From assembly GCA_964368455.1 (NCBI GenBank), contig CAYJAZ010000040.1:1-14737 (forward strand): a stretch of 14,737 nt of DNA, in the 5' to 3' direction. The notes under the pieces are model-generated. The model ran no database searches and had not been told where the DNA came from. It saw only the letters and a list, made by a program, of their open reading frames with translations. A program made the position numbers and the translations under genes. Source of the DNA: CAYJAZ01 sp964368455. Lineage in GTDB: Bacteria > Desulfobacterota > Desulfovibrionia > Desulfovibrionales > Desulfovibrionaceae. This document shows positions 1 through 6,688 of the stretch, piece after piece; position 1 is the first letter of the stretch; every line of letters starts with the position of its first letter.

Positions 1-54
1 AGAGCTGTAGAAAAAGTCTTTGGTAGAGAAGTGAGCATACATTTTTCAACATAA
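1..54 (+). CDS. 3' end of an unidentified gene (partial)
   Basis: Frame 1 is open from the first base and ends in TAA at 52-54, giving 17 residues that finish with VFGREVSIHFST. The charged and hydrophobic mix looks like a genuine protein C-terminus, and the other two forward frames give less protein-like tails. The repeat copy A begins only 6 nt after the stop. That placement, directly behind a coding end, is the same as for copy B behind the thioesterase gene. The fragment is too short to assign a family, so no function is proposed. Confidence 0.5.
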   Translation, partial: RAVEKVFGREVSIHFST

Positions 55-60
55 TGTAAT

Positions 61-281
61 CACATTTGAAACGCAGTGACAAATGTTAACTTAATCTCAA
101 TTAAAATTAATTCTCACCTATTTTAAAGCGAAACAGTATTTAAGGTTTTGGTGCAAAGCACCAAGGCCTTAAAACTTTTTCGCAAATAAAAAAACAAATG
201 AAATATTAACCAACATTTTTTGCACTCACCTTGTAAATTGGGGTTTCCAAAGGGGTTCAACTCCTTTGGCCGCCGGAGGCA
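61..281 (+). repeat. Dispersed modular repeat, copy A
   Basis: This is one of three copies in the window (also 13725-13945 inverted and 14071-14294 direct). It has three modules. Module I is ACATTTG at 62-68 pairing with CAAATGT at 80-86 around an 11-nt loop. Module II is a long hairpin at 128-183: GCGAAA (128-133) pairs with TTTCGC (178-183), AGT with ACT, and TTTAAGG...GGTGC (139-154) with GCACC...CCTTAAA (158-173) around an AAA loop. Module III is the inverted repeat CCAAAGG (247-253)/CCTTTGG (263-269), followed by the GC-rich block GCCGCCGGAGGC (269-280). No T-tract follows module II, so it is not a classical intrinsic terminator. The whole 55-380 stretch holds no gene. What lies beyond the repeat is the hypD promoter candidate. 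Confidence 0.88.
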
Positions 282-315
282 AAATTTTTTATTATAATGC
301 TATAAGCTTCTAAGC

Positions 316-344
316 TTGACCCTATACCTATTCTATTGTATTGT
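316..344 (+). promoter_or_regulatory. Candidate hypDE promoter
   Basis: TTGACC (316-321) and TATTGT (339-344) are separated by exactly 17 nt. The -35 matches the sigma-70 consensus at five of six positions and the -10 at four. Just upstream, TAAGCTT occurs twice (303-309 and 311-317), which could be an operator or chance. Another TATAAT at 293-298 has no -35 partner. The promoter lies between repeat copy A and hypD, so the repeat would be upstream of the hypD transcript. Confidence 0.4.
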
Positions 345-380
345 CTTATCTACTACTAAACATTGGATAAGAAGATATAT

Positions 381-1517
381 ATGGACTTTGAAAGAGAATA
401 CAATTCAAAAGAGCATTGCTCTGCACTTATAAAGAATATTAATACTTTACTTGATAAACTTGGCCGTGAAATAAGATTTATGGAAGTCTGCGGAACTCAT
501 ACAGCCTCGCTTTTTCAAAGTGGCCTACGTTCTTTACTCCCAAGTTCACTTTACCACATTTCTGGCCCTGGCTGCCCTGTGTGTGTCACGCATGAAGACG
601 AGGTAGAAACCTTTCTTAAACTTGCACAATTAGATAATACTATTATTGCAACTTTTGGTGATTTGATTCGTGTACCGAATAATGCGGGCGTGAGCTTAAA
701 AAATGCAAATTTCGGCAAAAATTCTTTTTTTGAAATTGTATATTCTCCTCAAGATTCGCTTGCTATCGCACAAAAAAATCCAAACCATCAAGTTGTCTTT
801 TTGGGAATAGGTTTTGAAACAACTGCCCCAATTATTGCAGCAACAATTCTTACAGCGAAAGCACAAGGTATTGAAAATTTTTCTGTTTATTCCATGCATA
901 AAAGAGTAGCACCTGCCTTACACGCTCTTCTTACAGAAGAAAATGACAATAAAAATATTTCTAAAGAAATAGACGAAATAAAAGATATAGATATATTTCT
1001 TTTACCTGGCCATGTTGCATGCGTGACAGGCGTAGAATATTTCAATTTCATCGCAGACAGTTACAAAAAACCAGGTATTATTGCTGGTTTTGAAGCTTCT
1101 GATATGGCCTATGCTCTTCAATTAGCGCTTATACAACTAGTTGAAAATAAGGCAGAAGTCCAAAATGCTTATACTAGAGTTGTCAAAAATGAAGGAAATA
1201 CAAAGGCTATGAAGATGCTTTCTACTGTCTTTGATGTAAAGCCAGCTTTATGGCGTGGACTTGGAAATATAGACGAAAGCGGACTTGTAATTAATGATGA
1301 ATATAAGAAATTTAATACCTTAGATCGTTTTGGTATTCAACAAGAAAAATCAACAATAAAAACAGCTTGCAAATGCGGAGCTGTATTGAAAGGCCATATA
1401 CAGCCAACAGCTTGCCATCTATTTGCTAAAGCTTGCACTCCGCAAAAACCTTTAGGCCCTTGCATGGTTTCTACTGAAGGCTCTTGCGCTTCTTATTATC
1501 GCTATATGGGAATATAA
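381..1517 (+). CDS. hypD: Hydrogenase maturation protein HypD
   Basis: HypD is the iron-sulfur scaffold, working with HypC, on which the Fe(CN)2CO group of NiFe hydrogenases is assembled in the cytoplasm. It accepts cyanide made by HypE and HypF. The product has 378 residues, a normal length. Visible signatures are MEVCGTHT (Cys37), GPGCPVC (Cys65 and Cys68), GFETTAP, and LPGHVACVTG. The C-terminal region contains six Cys (330, 332, 345, 352, 361, 369), the part that binds the 4Fe-4S cluster in characterised HypD. Cys37, 65 and 68 correspond in position to the three essential cysteines of E. coli HypD. I chose the ATG at 381 because AAGAAG precedes it at suitable spacing. An in-frame TTG at 363 would add six residues but has no ribosome-binding site. 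hypE follows after 26 nt in the same direction, so the two are almost certainly one operon. hypA, B, C and F and the hydrogenase subunits are not in this window. Confidence 0.95.
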   Translation: MDFEREYNSKEHCSALIKNINTLLDKLGREIRFMEVCGTHTASLFQSGLRSLLPSSLYHISGPGCPVCVTHEDEVETFLKLAQLDNTIIATFGDLIRVPNNAGVSLKNANFGKNSFFEIVYSPQDSLAIAQKNPNHQVVFLGIGFETTAPIIAATILTAKAQGIENFSVYSMHKRVAPALHALLTEENDNKNISKEIDEIKDIDIFLLPGHVACVTGVEYFNFIADSYKKPGIIAGFEASDMAYALQLALIQLVENKAEVQNAYTRVVKNEGNTKAMKMLSTVFDVKPALWRGLGNIDESGLVINDEYKKFNTLDRFGIQQEKSTIKTACKCGAVLKGHIQPTACHLFAKACTPQKPLGPCMVSTEGSCASYYRYMGI

Positions 1518-1543
1518 TTTTTACTAATAATATAAGGACATAT

Positions 1544-2551
1544 ATGGAATTTCTTTCTTTAGATGCTGGCTCTGGCGGCAGAGCTTCACAACGCTTAATT
1601 CAAGATCTTTTTATGAAATACTTTGACAATCCTATTCTTAATTCTATGAATGATGCCGCTCTCTTAGAAATGAAATCGCCACTTGCTTTTAGCACGGATT
1701 CCTTTGTTATAGATCCAGTAGAGTTTAAGGGCGGAAATATAGGCAATCTTGCTATACATGGCACTGTGAATGATATTTCTATGCTTGGTGCAAAACCTAA
1801 ATATATTTCAGCAGCTTGCATACTTGAAGAAGGCCTTGATCTTGCATTACTTGAACGCATTGTAAAAAACATGGCAGAAGCGGCTAAAGAAGCTGATGTG
1901 CTTATTGTTACTGGCGATACTAAGGTTGTTCCAAAGGGTGTTTGCGATAAAATCTTCATAAATACTACAGGTATTGGTGAAATTATCACGCAAAATCCAC
2001 CTGCTGGCAACAGGGCTGTTGAAGAAGATGCTATTCTTATTTCAGGCACTTTAGGCGATCATGCACTTGCTATCATGGCTGCGAGAGAAAATTTTTCTTT
2101 TATGCAAAATATTTCTTCTGACTGTGCTTCACTTAATCATATTATTGAAGCTTTGATAACAAATATTCCATCGATTCATGTGCTAAGAGATCCTACTCGC
2201 GGTGGCCTTGCAAGCACTTTAGGCGAAATTGCTTCACAATCTGATAAAGATTGCCTGCTTTATGAAGAAGCGATTCCTCTATCAGAAAGCGTGCGAGCTT
2301 CGTCTTCTTTATTAGGCCTTGATCCACTTTATTTAGCAAATGAAGGCAAGTTTATTTGTATTCTTCCACAAGAAGATGCACAAAAAGCATTGGAAATTAT
2401 GCACAATTTTGAACATTCAAAACAAGCAGTACAGATAGGAAAAATTCAAGCAAAACAAAGTGATAAAGCAAAGGTATATTTGCAAACAAGAATTGGCGGC
2501 ACAAGACATCTACCTCTTTTAGAGGGGGCGCAATTGCCTAGAATTTGCTAA
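1544..2551 (+). CDS. hypE: Hydrogenase maturation protein HypE
   Basis: HypE dehydrates its own carbamoylated C-terminal cysteine in an ATP-dependent reaction to thiocyanate. The cyanide is then passed to the HypC-HypD complex. The 335-residue product has the PurM/AIR-synthetase-like signatures DAGSGGRAS near the N-terminus, MNDAALLE, the STDSFVIDP segment, GNLAIHGTVNDI, VTGDTKVV, DPTRGGLASTLGEIA and a terminal PRIC. The last residue is the cysteine that carries the cyanide, so the gene is intact at its 3' end. The ATG at 1544 was chosen because AAGGA (1534-1538) lies 5 nt upstream and the protein then starts directly at the family's conserved N-terminus. The frame is open further upstream, but that stretch overlaps the hypD end. 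The stop codon forms part of a short tandem repeat. Confidence 0.95.
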   Translation: MEFLSLDAGSGGRASQRLIQDLFMKYFDNPILNSMNDAALLEMKSPLAFSTDSFVIDPVEFKGGNIGNLAIHGTVNDISMLGAKPKYISAACILEEGLDLALLERIVKNMAEAAKEADVLIVTGDTKVVPKGVCDKIFINTTGIGEIITQNPPAGNRAVEEDAILISGTLGDHALAIMAARENFSFMQNISSDCASLNHIIEALITNIPSIHVLRDPTRGGLASTLGEIASQSDKDCLLYEEAIPLSESVRASSSLLGLDPLYLANEGKFICILPQEDAQKALEIMHNFEHSKQAVQIGKIQAKQSDKAKVYLQTRIGGTRHLPLLEGAQLPRIC

Positions 2552-2598
2552 GTTGTTTTGCTAAGTTGACTGGCTAAGTTCTTTGGCTAAATTCACTT
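2547..2598 (+). repeat. 13-bp tandem repeat across the hypE stop codon
   Basis: Four 13-bp units begin GCTAAGTT, GCTAAGTT, GCTAAGTT and GCTAAATT at 2547, 2560, 2573 and 2586. The first unit contains the last bases and the TAA stop of hypE (2549-2551). Because 13 is not a multiple of three, the four TAA triplets (2549, 2562, 2575, 2588) fall in all three reading frames. The second half of each unit has diverged. It looks like slippage duplication of the gene end, with no known function. Confidence 0.75.
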
Positions 2599-2666
2599 AT
2601 TTTGACTTTTGCTTTATGGGCAATGGGATTTTTTAGAAGATATACTCAGATTTATAATTTAAAACA

Positions 2667-2701
2667 AAAAAACTTTGCTTTCAAAAAAAGCAAAGTTTTT
2701 T
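2667..2701. terminator. Bidirectional rho-independent terminator
   Basis: CTTTGCTTT (2673-2681) pairs perfectly with AAAGCAAAG (2687-2695) around a five-base loop. The stem is flanked by an A-run on the left (2667-2672) and a T-run on the right (2696-2701), so it works as an intrinsic terminator on either strand. It sits between the convergent hypE (+) and small membrane protein (-) genes and probably ends both transcripts. Confidence 0.85.
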
Positions 2702-2752
2702 ATTTATAGAAGAAAATTTCAAAACCAGAGGTTTTTAAAGTCAAGTAGCAGA

Positions 2753-2932
2753 TTAGTGGTGAGCACTACCGTTTTTTGAATCTTTCCAAGTATTGTAAAA
2801 AACTAAAGCTAAGCCAATGCCAAGCACAGCTAAAACAAGATACAAAGCTCCAAAGAAGATCATATAATCTGGCATCCAGTATGGTAAGTCCCAAAATGCT
2901 GGGCTACGCGGATTTGTTCCAGGAATCATCAT
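2753..2932 (-). CDS. Small single-span membrane protein, function unknown
   Basis: The product is a 59-residue protein. A polar N-terminus with aromatic residues (PAFWDLPYWMPDY, residues 11-23) leads into one strongly hydrophobic segment (about residues 24-46, YMIFFGALYLVLAVLGIG and on). A short charged tail, NTWKDSKNGSAHH, follows. By the positive-inside rule the lysine-bearing C-terminus would be cytoplasmic. I chose the ATG at 2932 because GAGG (2941-2944, reverse strand) lies 8 nt upstream. An earlier in-frame ATG at 2974 would add 14 residues without a ribosome-binding site. The gene has its own promoter candidate and shares the terminator at 2667-2701. I do not recognise the family. Its size and shape are like accessory subunits of respiratory or membrane redox complexes, but nothing nearby confirms that. 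Confidence 0.75.
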   Translation of the reverse strand: MMIPGTNPRSPAFWDLPYWMPDYMIFFGALYLVLAVLGIGLALVFYNTWKDSKNGSAHH

Positions 2933-2987
2933 AAAACAGTCCTCACTTAATAAAGTTATAATCATCATTTCCACAAATGACTTAAAA

Positions 2988-3016
2988 AATATAGCTCAAA
3001 AGACAAAAAAAAGCAA
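2988..3016 (-). promoter_or_regulatory. Promoter for the 59-residue membrane protein gene
   Basis: On the reverse strand TTGCTT (3016-3011) and TATATT (2993-2988) are separated by 17 nt. Transcription would start near 2981, giving a leader of about 50 nt before the ATG at 2932. This suggests the small gene can be expressed on its own, not only by read-through from the glycosyltransferase gene upstream. Confidence 0.5.
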
Positions 3017-3091
3017 GCTTTTAAAATTTTTTCTTAAATAGAGTTAAAAAATGAATATGGAATCTTTAATTAGATAAAAACTTTGTGCTGA

Positions 3092-4123
3092 TTAATGTGA
3101 TTTTTTCCAATTATCAAAATAGATATCAATATTTTGTGCAACATCTTCAAGTTCAATACTGCGTATATCTTCTTCATTATTTGTAATGACTTCTTGCTTT
3201 GTTACCATATTTACATCTTTTTCGCCAAGAGGTCTCCAAACTTTCATATTATATCTAGAAATAAGTGAAAGTATTGGACATTCCACAGCAGAAGCTATAT
3301 GCGTTGGGCCAGAAGAAGAGCAAACAAGTAGATTGCTTGATTTCAAAAAAGCACCTGTTTCATAAATATCTTTGCCTTCATACACAGTAAACATTTGCTT
3401 TGGCAAATGCTCAAAAGCTTGAAGCAAGGGTAGATCACTTGTGCCAGCCATTACAACTATTTCAAATTGTTTACTTTGTGAATATTTATCATACAAAAAT
3501 TCCACAAGCTTTGCATAGGATTGTTCCGCCCAACGATGCTTGAAAGGTTTTTTCATATTACCAATAAAGAGGACTATTCTAAAAACATCTAATTTTTTTG
3601 GATATTTTGCATCCATTTTCTCTTGAATGTCAGAAGGAATGTCAAGAATAGGCTGCATTTTATCGATCTTTAAGCCCATATTTTCAGCAAGGCCTTTGAA
3701 TATTTCGTAAACATGCACTTTATCAGGATATTGCACAGTATGTGTGTATACATTATTTTGAAAAACACCTGAAAAAGCAATCTTTGTTTTTGCAGGTATA
3801 TATTTAACAAAGAAAGACGAAGTCTTAGAGCCAGAAGTAAGGCAAAGAATTGTATCGTATTTTTTAAAATAAAATTTAATAAAGAGAAAAATAAAGGATA
3901 AAAACTTTTTCTTATTAAAAACAAATATAGAATCAATATCCTTATTATATTGTAAAACCTGCCAATTCAGAGAAGAAGCAAGCATATCTATCTGCGCAGA
4001 AGGAAAAGCTTCCCGCAAAGATTTGAGAATAGGTGTAGAAACAAGCATATCCCCAATTCTATCTAAGCGAATCACTAAAATCTTCTTTGCATCTATTTTT
4101 GTTATATCAGTTAATAATTCCAT
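3092..4123 (-). CDS. Glycosyltransferase family 9 (heptosyltransferase-like)
   Basis: The 343-residue product is a GT-B fold transferase of family 9. Members add ADP-heptose or related sugars to the LPS core on the cytoplasmic face of the inner membrane. The N-terminal acceptor-side motif RLDRIGDMLVSTPIL is at residues 19-33. The C-terminal donor-side region has FIGNMKKPFKHRWAEQSY (about 187-204), a MAGTSDLPLL strand-loop (225-234) and SSSGPTHIASAVECPILSL (269-287), the typical G-P-x-H-x-A signature. A hydrophobic stretch at 74-87 (LSFIFLFIKFYFKK) could favour membrane association. Reverse-strand GAGGA lies just upstream of the ATG. No other LPS genes are adjacent, so whether it transfers heptose or another sugar cannot be decided here. 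Confidence 0.85.
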   Translation of the reverse strand: MELLTDITKIDAKKILVIRLDRIGDMLVSTPILKSLREAFPSAQIDMLASSLNWQVLQYNKDIDSIFVFNKKKFLSFIFLFIKFYFKKYDTILCLTSGSKTSSFFVKYIPAKTKIAFSGVFQNNVYTHTVQYPDKVHVYEIFKGLAENMGLKIDKMQPILDIPSDIQEKMDAKYPKKLDVFRIVLFIGNMKKPFKHRWAEQSYAKLVEFLYDKYSQSKQFEIVVMAGTSDLPLLQAFEHLPKQMFTVYEGKDIYETGAFLKSSNLLVCSSSGPTHIASAVECPILSLISRYNMKVWRPLGEKDVNMVTKQEVITNNEEDIRSIELEDVAQNIDIYFDNWKKSH

Positions 4124-4279
4124 ATATTCCTCAAAAAATCAATTATTGAGCGAGTTTAAGAACAATTATATAAATAGAAATATAAAATAAGCCAAAAAAA
4201 TTATTTGAACTTTATTTTTTTTTTTTATAAACTCAACTGTCTTGTAAAGCAAAATATAATAAATGTAAAGGAATTTTGC
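4124..4279. promoter_or_regulatory. Divergent control region, glycosyltransferase / ribF
   Basis: The two genes diverge from this 156-nt AT-rich spacer. For ribF a perfect TATAAT -10 lies at 4255-4260, about 20 nt before the start codon, without a convincing -35. AAAGGA (4267-4272) is the ribosome-binding site. For the glycosyltransferase gene a reverse-strand TATAAT is at 4170-4165, with a weak TTGGCT at 4195-4190 (19-nt spacing). A run of 12 T residues occupies 4215-4226, roughly where an UP element or slippage-prone tract would lie upstream of the ribF -10. Confidence 0.35.
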
Positions 4280-5233
4280 ATGTTCTCTTTCTTTGGTATT
4301 GATAAAAATAATGATCTCCATAAGTTGAATGCTTGCATCGCTACTATCGGCAATTTCGACGGTGTGCATCTTGCACATAAAAAATTGCTTGAAAAATGCG
4401 TGAAAGAAGCAAAAAGTAAAAACATTCCTTCTGTGGCTATCACTTTTGATCCTCATCCAAGTAAACTTTTTTCAAAAAAGGCCATTATTCCTCTTATCGG
4501 AATTAACCAAAAACTCAAAAGAATTGAAGATCTTGGTATTGATTATACCTATGTGATTCCCTTTACTCATGATTTTGCAAAGCAAAGTGCTAAAGAATTT
4601 ATAAAGAATATATTAATCGACATTTTGCATTGTAAAAAACTGATCACCGGCTATAATTTTAGTATGGGTAGCGATAAAATGCATGGTGCAGACTTAGAAA
4701 AAATCCTTAATTCATTCGACTGTGCTTTGGAAATACAAGAAAAAGTAATCTATTGTGACGAAAACAACAATGAACACACAATTTCTTCAACTTCTATAAG
4801 AAATGCTCTTGAAAATGGCGAAATTACAAAAGTAAATTCTATGCTTGGGCATAAACATCTTGTCTATGGCATTGTTGAACATGGGGCTAAACGCGGTAGC
4901 TCTAAACTAGGCTTTCCTACAGCAAATCTTGATACTGGAAATATGCTTTTACCAAAACCAGGCGTCTATGCGAGCACGGTTACATTTCCAAATAGCGAAG
5001 ACAATAAAGAATATAAGTCTATTAGCAATGTAGGCTATAATCCAACCTTTGATGGCAAAAAATTAATGCTTGAAAGCTATATTCTTGATTTTTCAAAGCA
5101 AATCTATGGAGAAAAATTACAAGTTTCCTTTCTTGAAAGAATAAGAGATGAAAAAAAATTCGAATCCATAAACGAACTTGTCGCACAATTACAAAAAGAT
5201 AAAAGCTTTAGAGAAGAATTTATTGAAAAATAA
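4280..5233 (+). CDS. ribF: Bifunctional riboflavin kinase / FAD synthetase
   Basis: RibF phosphorylates riboflavin to FMN and adenylylates FMN to FAD in the cytoplasm. The product has 317 residues, the normal length. The N-terminal nucleotidyltransferase domain (about 1-170) shows GNFDGVHLAH (24-33), TFDPHP (55-60) and GYNFSMGSDKMHGAD (124-138). The C-terminal riboflavin kinase domain (about 180-317) shows the HGAKRGSSKLGFPTAN motif (201-216), NVGYNPTF (250-257) and LESYILDF. Most RibF proteins have a glycine in the HxGH nucleotide-binding motif, where this one has Ala32. The ATG at 4280 follows AAAGGA at 7-nt spacing and gives a canonical N-terminus. The frame is open further upstream from a TTG at 4205, but that part is encoded by the T-rich promoter region and was excluded. 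hisB follows after 82 nt with its own promoter. Confidence 0.93.
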   Translation: MFSFFGIDKNNDLHKLNACIATIGNFDGVHLAHKKLLEKCVKEAKSKNIPSVAITFDPHPSKLFSKKAIIPLIGINQKLKRIEDLGIDYTYVIPFTHDFAKQSAKEFIKNILIDILHCKKLITGYNFSMGSDKMHGADLEKILNSFDCALEIQEKVIYCDENNNEHTISSTSIRNALENGEITKVNSMLGHKHLVYGIVEHGAKRGSSKLGFPTANLDTGNMLLPKPGVYASTVTFPNSEDNKEYKSISNVGYNPTFDGKKLMLESYILDFSKQIYGEKLQVSFLERIRDEKKFESINELVAQLQKDKSFREEFIEK

Positions 5234-5257
5234 AAATTAAAAAGCCAAAGAAGCTAT

Positions 5258-5286
5258 TTGATTTTATTAGACATATCATTTATACT
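5258..5286 (+). promoter_or_regulatory. Sigma-70 type promoter for hisB
   Basis: TTGATT (5258-5263) and TATACT (5281-5286) are separated by exactly 17 nt, the best matching promoter pair in the window. Transcription would start near 5293, leaving a leader of about 23 nt that includes the GAGGAG ribosome-binding site at 5304-5309. The lipoprotein gene behind hisB probably shares this transcript. Confidence 0.65.
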
Positions 5287-5315
5287 TTTCTTACTTTAAC
5301 AAAGAGGAGAGTTTC

Positions 5316-5900
5316 ATGCGTAAAGCTGAATACAAAAGAGAAACAAAAGAAACAAATATAACACTTTCTCTCAATCTTGATGGCGAAGGAAAAAGTGAAA
5401 TATCTAGCGGCTTTGGACTACTTGATCACTTCCTCACTCTCTTAACATTTTGGGCACAATTTGATTTAACTCTCAACTGTAAAGGCGACATTTATATAGA
5501 CAATCACCATTCAGCTGAAGACATCGGCATTAGCTTAGGGACTGCTTTAGTGCAGGCTATGGGCGATAGAAAGGGTATTAGAAGAGTGGGCTGTGCAAAA
5601 GTTCCGATGGACGAAGCCTTGACAGAAGTTTGCCTTGATCTTTCTGGTAGAGCTTGGCTTGAGTGGCGAAATGCTGAAATACTCCCGCCTGTGCTTGCAA
5701 ATGAAGAAATTGATATTTGGCGTGAATTCTATAAATCTCTTGCCTTTAGCGGTAAATTTAATCTTCATATCAATTTTTGCTATGGGAAAAATGGCCACCA
5801 TTTACTCGAATCAGTAGCAAAGGCATTAGGACTTGCACTTAAAGACGCTCTCAAAGTTGAAAGTGACAGAATTTCAAGCACTAAGGGCCATCTTGAATAG
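5316..5900 (+). CDS. hisB: Imidazoleglycerol-phosphate dehydratase
   Basis: HisB converts imidazole glycerol phosphate to imidazole acetol phosphate, a middle step of histidine synthesis. The 194-residue product is the monofunctional form with no fused histidinol phosphatase. Metal-binding and catalytic signatures are LLDHFL (35-40), the HHSAED motif (64-69), MDEALTEV (98-105) and GHHLLES (160-166). The ending STKGHLE replaces the usual STKG(S/V)L. The start ATG has GAGGAG 6 nt upstream. No other his genes are adjacent, so the histidine pathway is dispersed in this genome. The lipoprotein gene begins 37 nt downstream in the same direction and is probably cotranscribed. Confidence 0.95.
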   Translation: MRKAEYKRETKETNITLSLNLDGEGKSEISSGFGLLDHFLTLLTFWAQFDLTLNCKGDIYIDNHHSAEDIGISLGTALVQAMGDRKGIRRVGCAKVPMDEALTEVCLDLSGRAWLEWRNAEILPPVLANEEIDIWREFYKSLAFSGKFNLHINFCYGKNGHHLLESVAKALGLALKDALKVESDRISSTKGHLE

Positions 5901-5937
5901 ATTTTCTTCCTTTAACATTTTCTCTTATGGAGTTCTC

Positions 5938-6573
5938 GTGAAAAAATTACAAATTCTTTTTATGGCATTTATACTCGTTATCACAAGTGCTTGTAGTAAA
6001 AGTGTACAAACTGATGCATTTGAACTACCTTCGTTAAAAATTGCCCTACTTCCTATGTTTCAGGCAGAGCAAACAACTGAACTTATAGCTGGTTATTTTC
6101 CAGAAAACAGGTTACTTGCAAATGAAAACCAGTTAAATCAATTATCTATGTCATTAAAAACAAAAGTAAGCGAAGTCAATCCATACATTCAATATATTGC
6201 TTCTTACGACGAAAATGAATTTATCAATGACATTGACAGCCAAAACACAAAGGGTATGCTTGGCTATTGGGTGGCTTTAGGCAAGAATAAAAATGTAGAT
6301 TTACTTTTATTGCCGCAAGTGAGTTACTATAATGATCAAGAAAAAGCTGGCCTCAATAAAGCTCTTATGATGGATTTCTTCCTAATAGATACAAGAGCAG
6401 AAGGTGCTTTGATGAAACGTTCACACTTTGCTGAAGAAGTACAAAATGAAGACGACGAAAGTCAAGGAATGCTTTCATTTTCTCGTAGAATTGGCAAGGA
6501 AGATATGCCGTCAATCATCAATGACGCTTTTGAAAATATGATAGAAACTTTTGATTTAGCTATTGAAAAATAG
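5938..6573 (+). CDS. Predicted lipoprotein, family not recognised
   Basis: The 211-residue product begins with KK and a hydrophobic stretch (LQILFMAFILVI) ending in TSAC, a lipobox with Cys19 as the likely lipidation site. The mature protein alternates beta-like strands (SLKIALLPMFQA, VDLLLLPQVSYY, DFFLIDTRAEGALM) with polar helices. It resembles the compact alpha/beta fold of TolB-N or CsgG-like lipoproteins in outline, but I see no diagnostic motif, so that is inference. The GTG start at 5938 was chosen because GGAG (5929-5932) lies 5 nt upstream and the signal peptide starts there. The frame stays open upstream inside hisB, but that would bury the signal peptide. It is probably cotranscribed with hisB, although no functional link is evident. 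Confidence 0.75.
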   Translation: MKKLQILFMAFILVITSACSKSVQTDAFELPSLKIALLPMFQAEQTTELIAGYFPENRLLANENQLNQLSMSLKTKVSEVNPYIQYIASYDENEFINDIDSQNTKGMLGYWVALGKNKNVDLLLLPQVSYYNDQEKAGLNKALMMDFFLIDTRAEGALMKRSHFAEEVQNEDDESQGMLSFSRRIGKEDMPSIINDAFENMIETFDLAIEK

Positions 6574-6599
6574 TTTTTATTCAATCATCTTAACAATCA

Positions 6600-6664
6600 A
6601 AGCCTCTTTATATATTCTCTGCAAACATTACTTGCACAGATTATTTGTAAAGAGGCTTCTTTTT
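6600..6664 (+). terminator. Terminator with nested hairpin after the lipoprotein gene
   Basis: AAGCCTCTTTA (6600-6610) pairs with TAAAGAGGCTT (6648-6658), followed by CTTTTTT. The 37-nt loop contains its own small stem: TCT-C-TGCAA pairs with TTGCA-C-AGA across a short loop (about 6616-6640). The structure ends the hisB-lipoprotein transcript, facing the convergent pgeF gene whose stop is at 6689. Confidence 0.75.
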
Positions 6665-6688
6665 TATCTTTTAACTTATTCTTATAGC

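Noticed and set aside
128..183. Module II hairpin as an intrinsic terminator of the upstream gene
   Set aside because: The stem is strong, but an A-rich stretch follows it where a T-run is needed. It may still mark RNA 3' ends through processing.
363..380. TTG start for hypD six codons upstream
   Set aside because: There is no ribosome-binding site before the TTG, while AAGAAG precedes the ATG at 381.
1600..2049. Open frame of 149 codons on the minus strand inside hypE
   Set aside because: It has no ribosome-binding site, lies wholly within a well-supported gene and reads as a shadow translation.
5833..5937. Upstream extension of the lipoprotein reading frame inside hisB
   Set aside because: It would overlap hisB by 68 nt and place 35 residues before a typical signal peptide. 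GGAG before the GTG at 5938 fits better.
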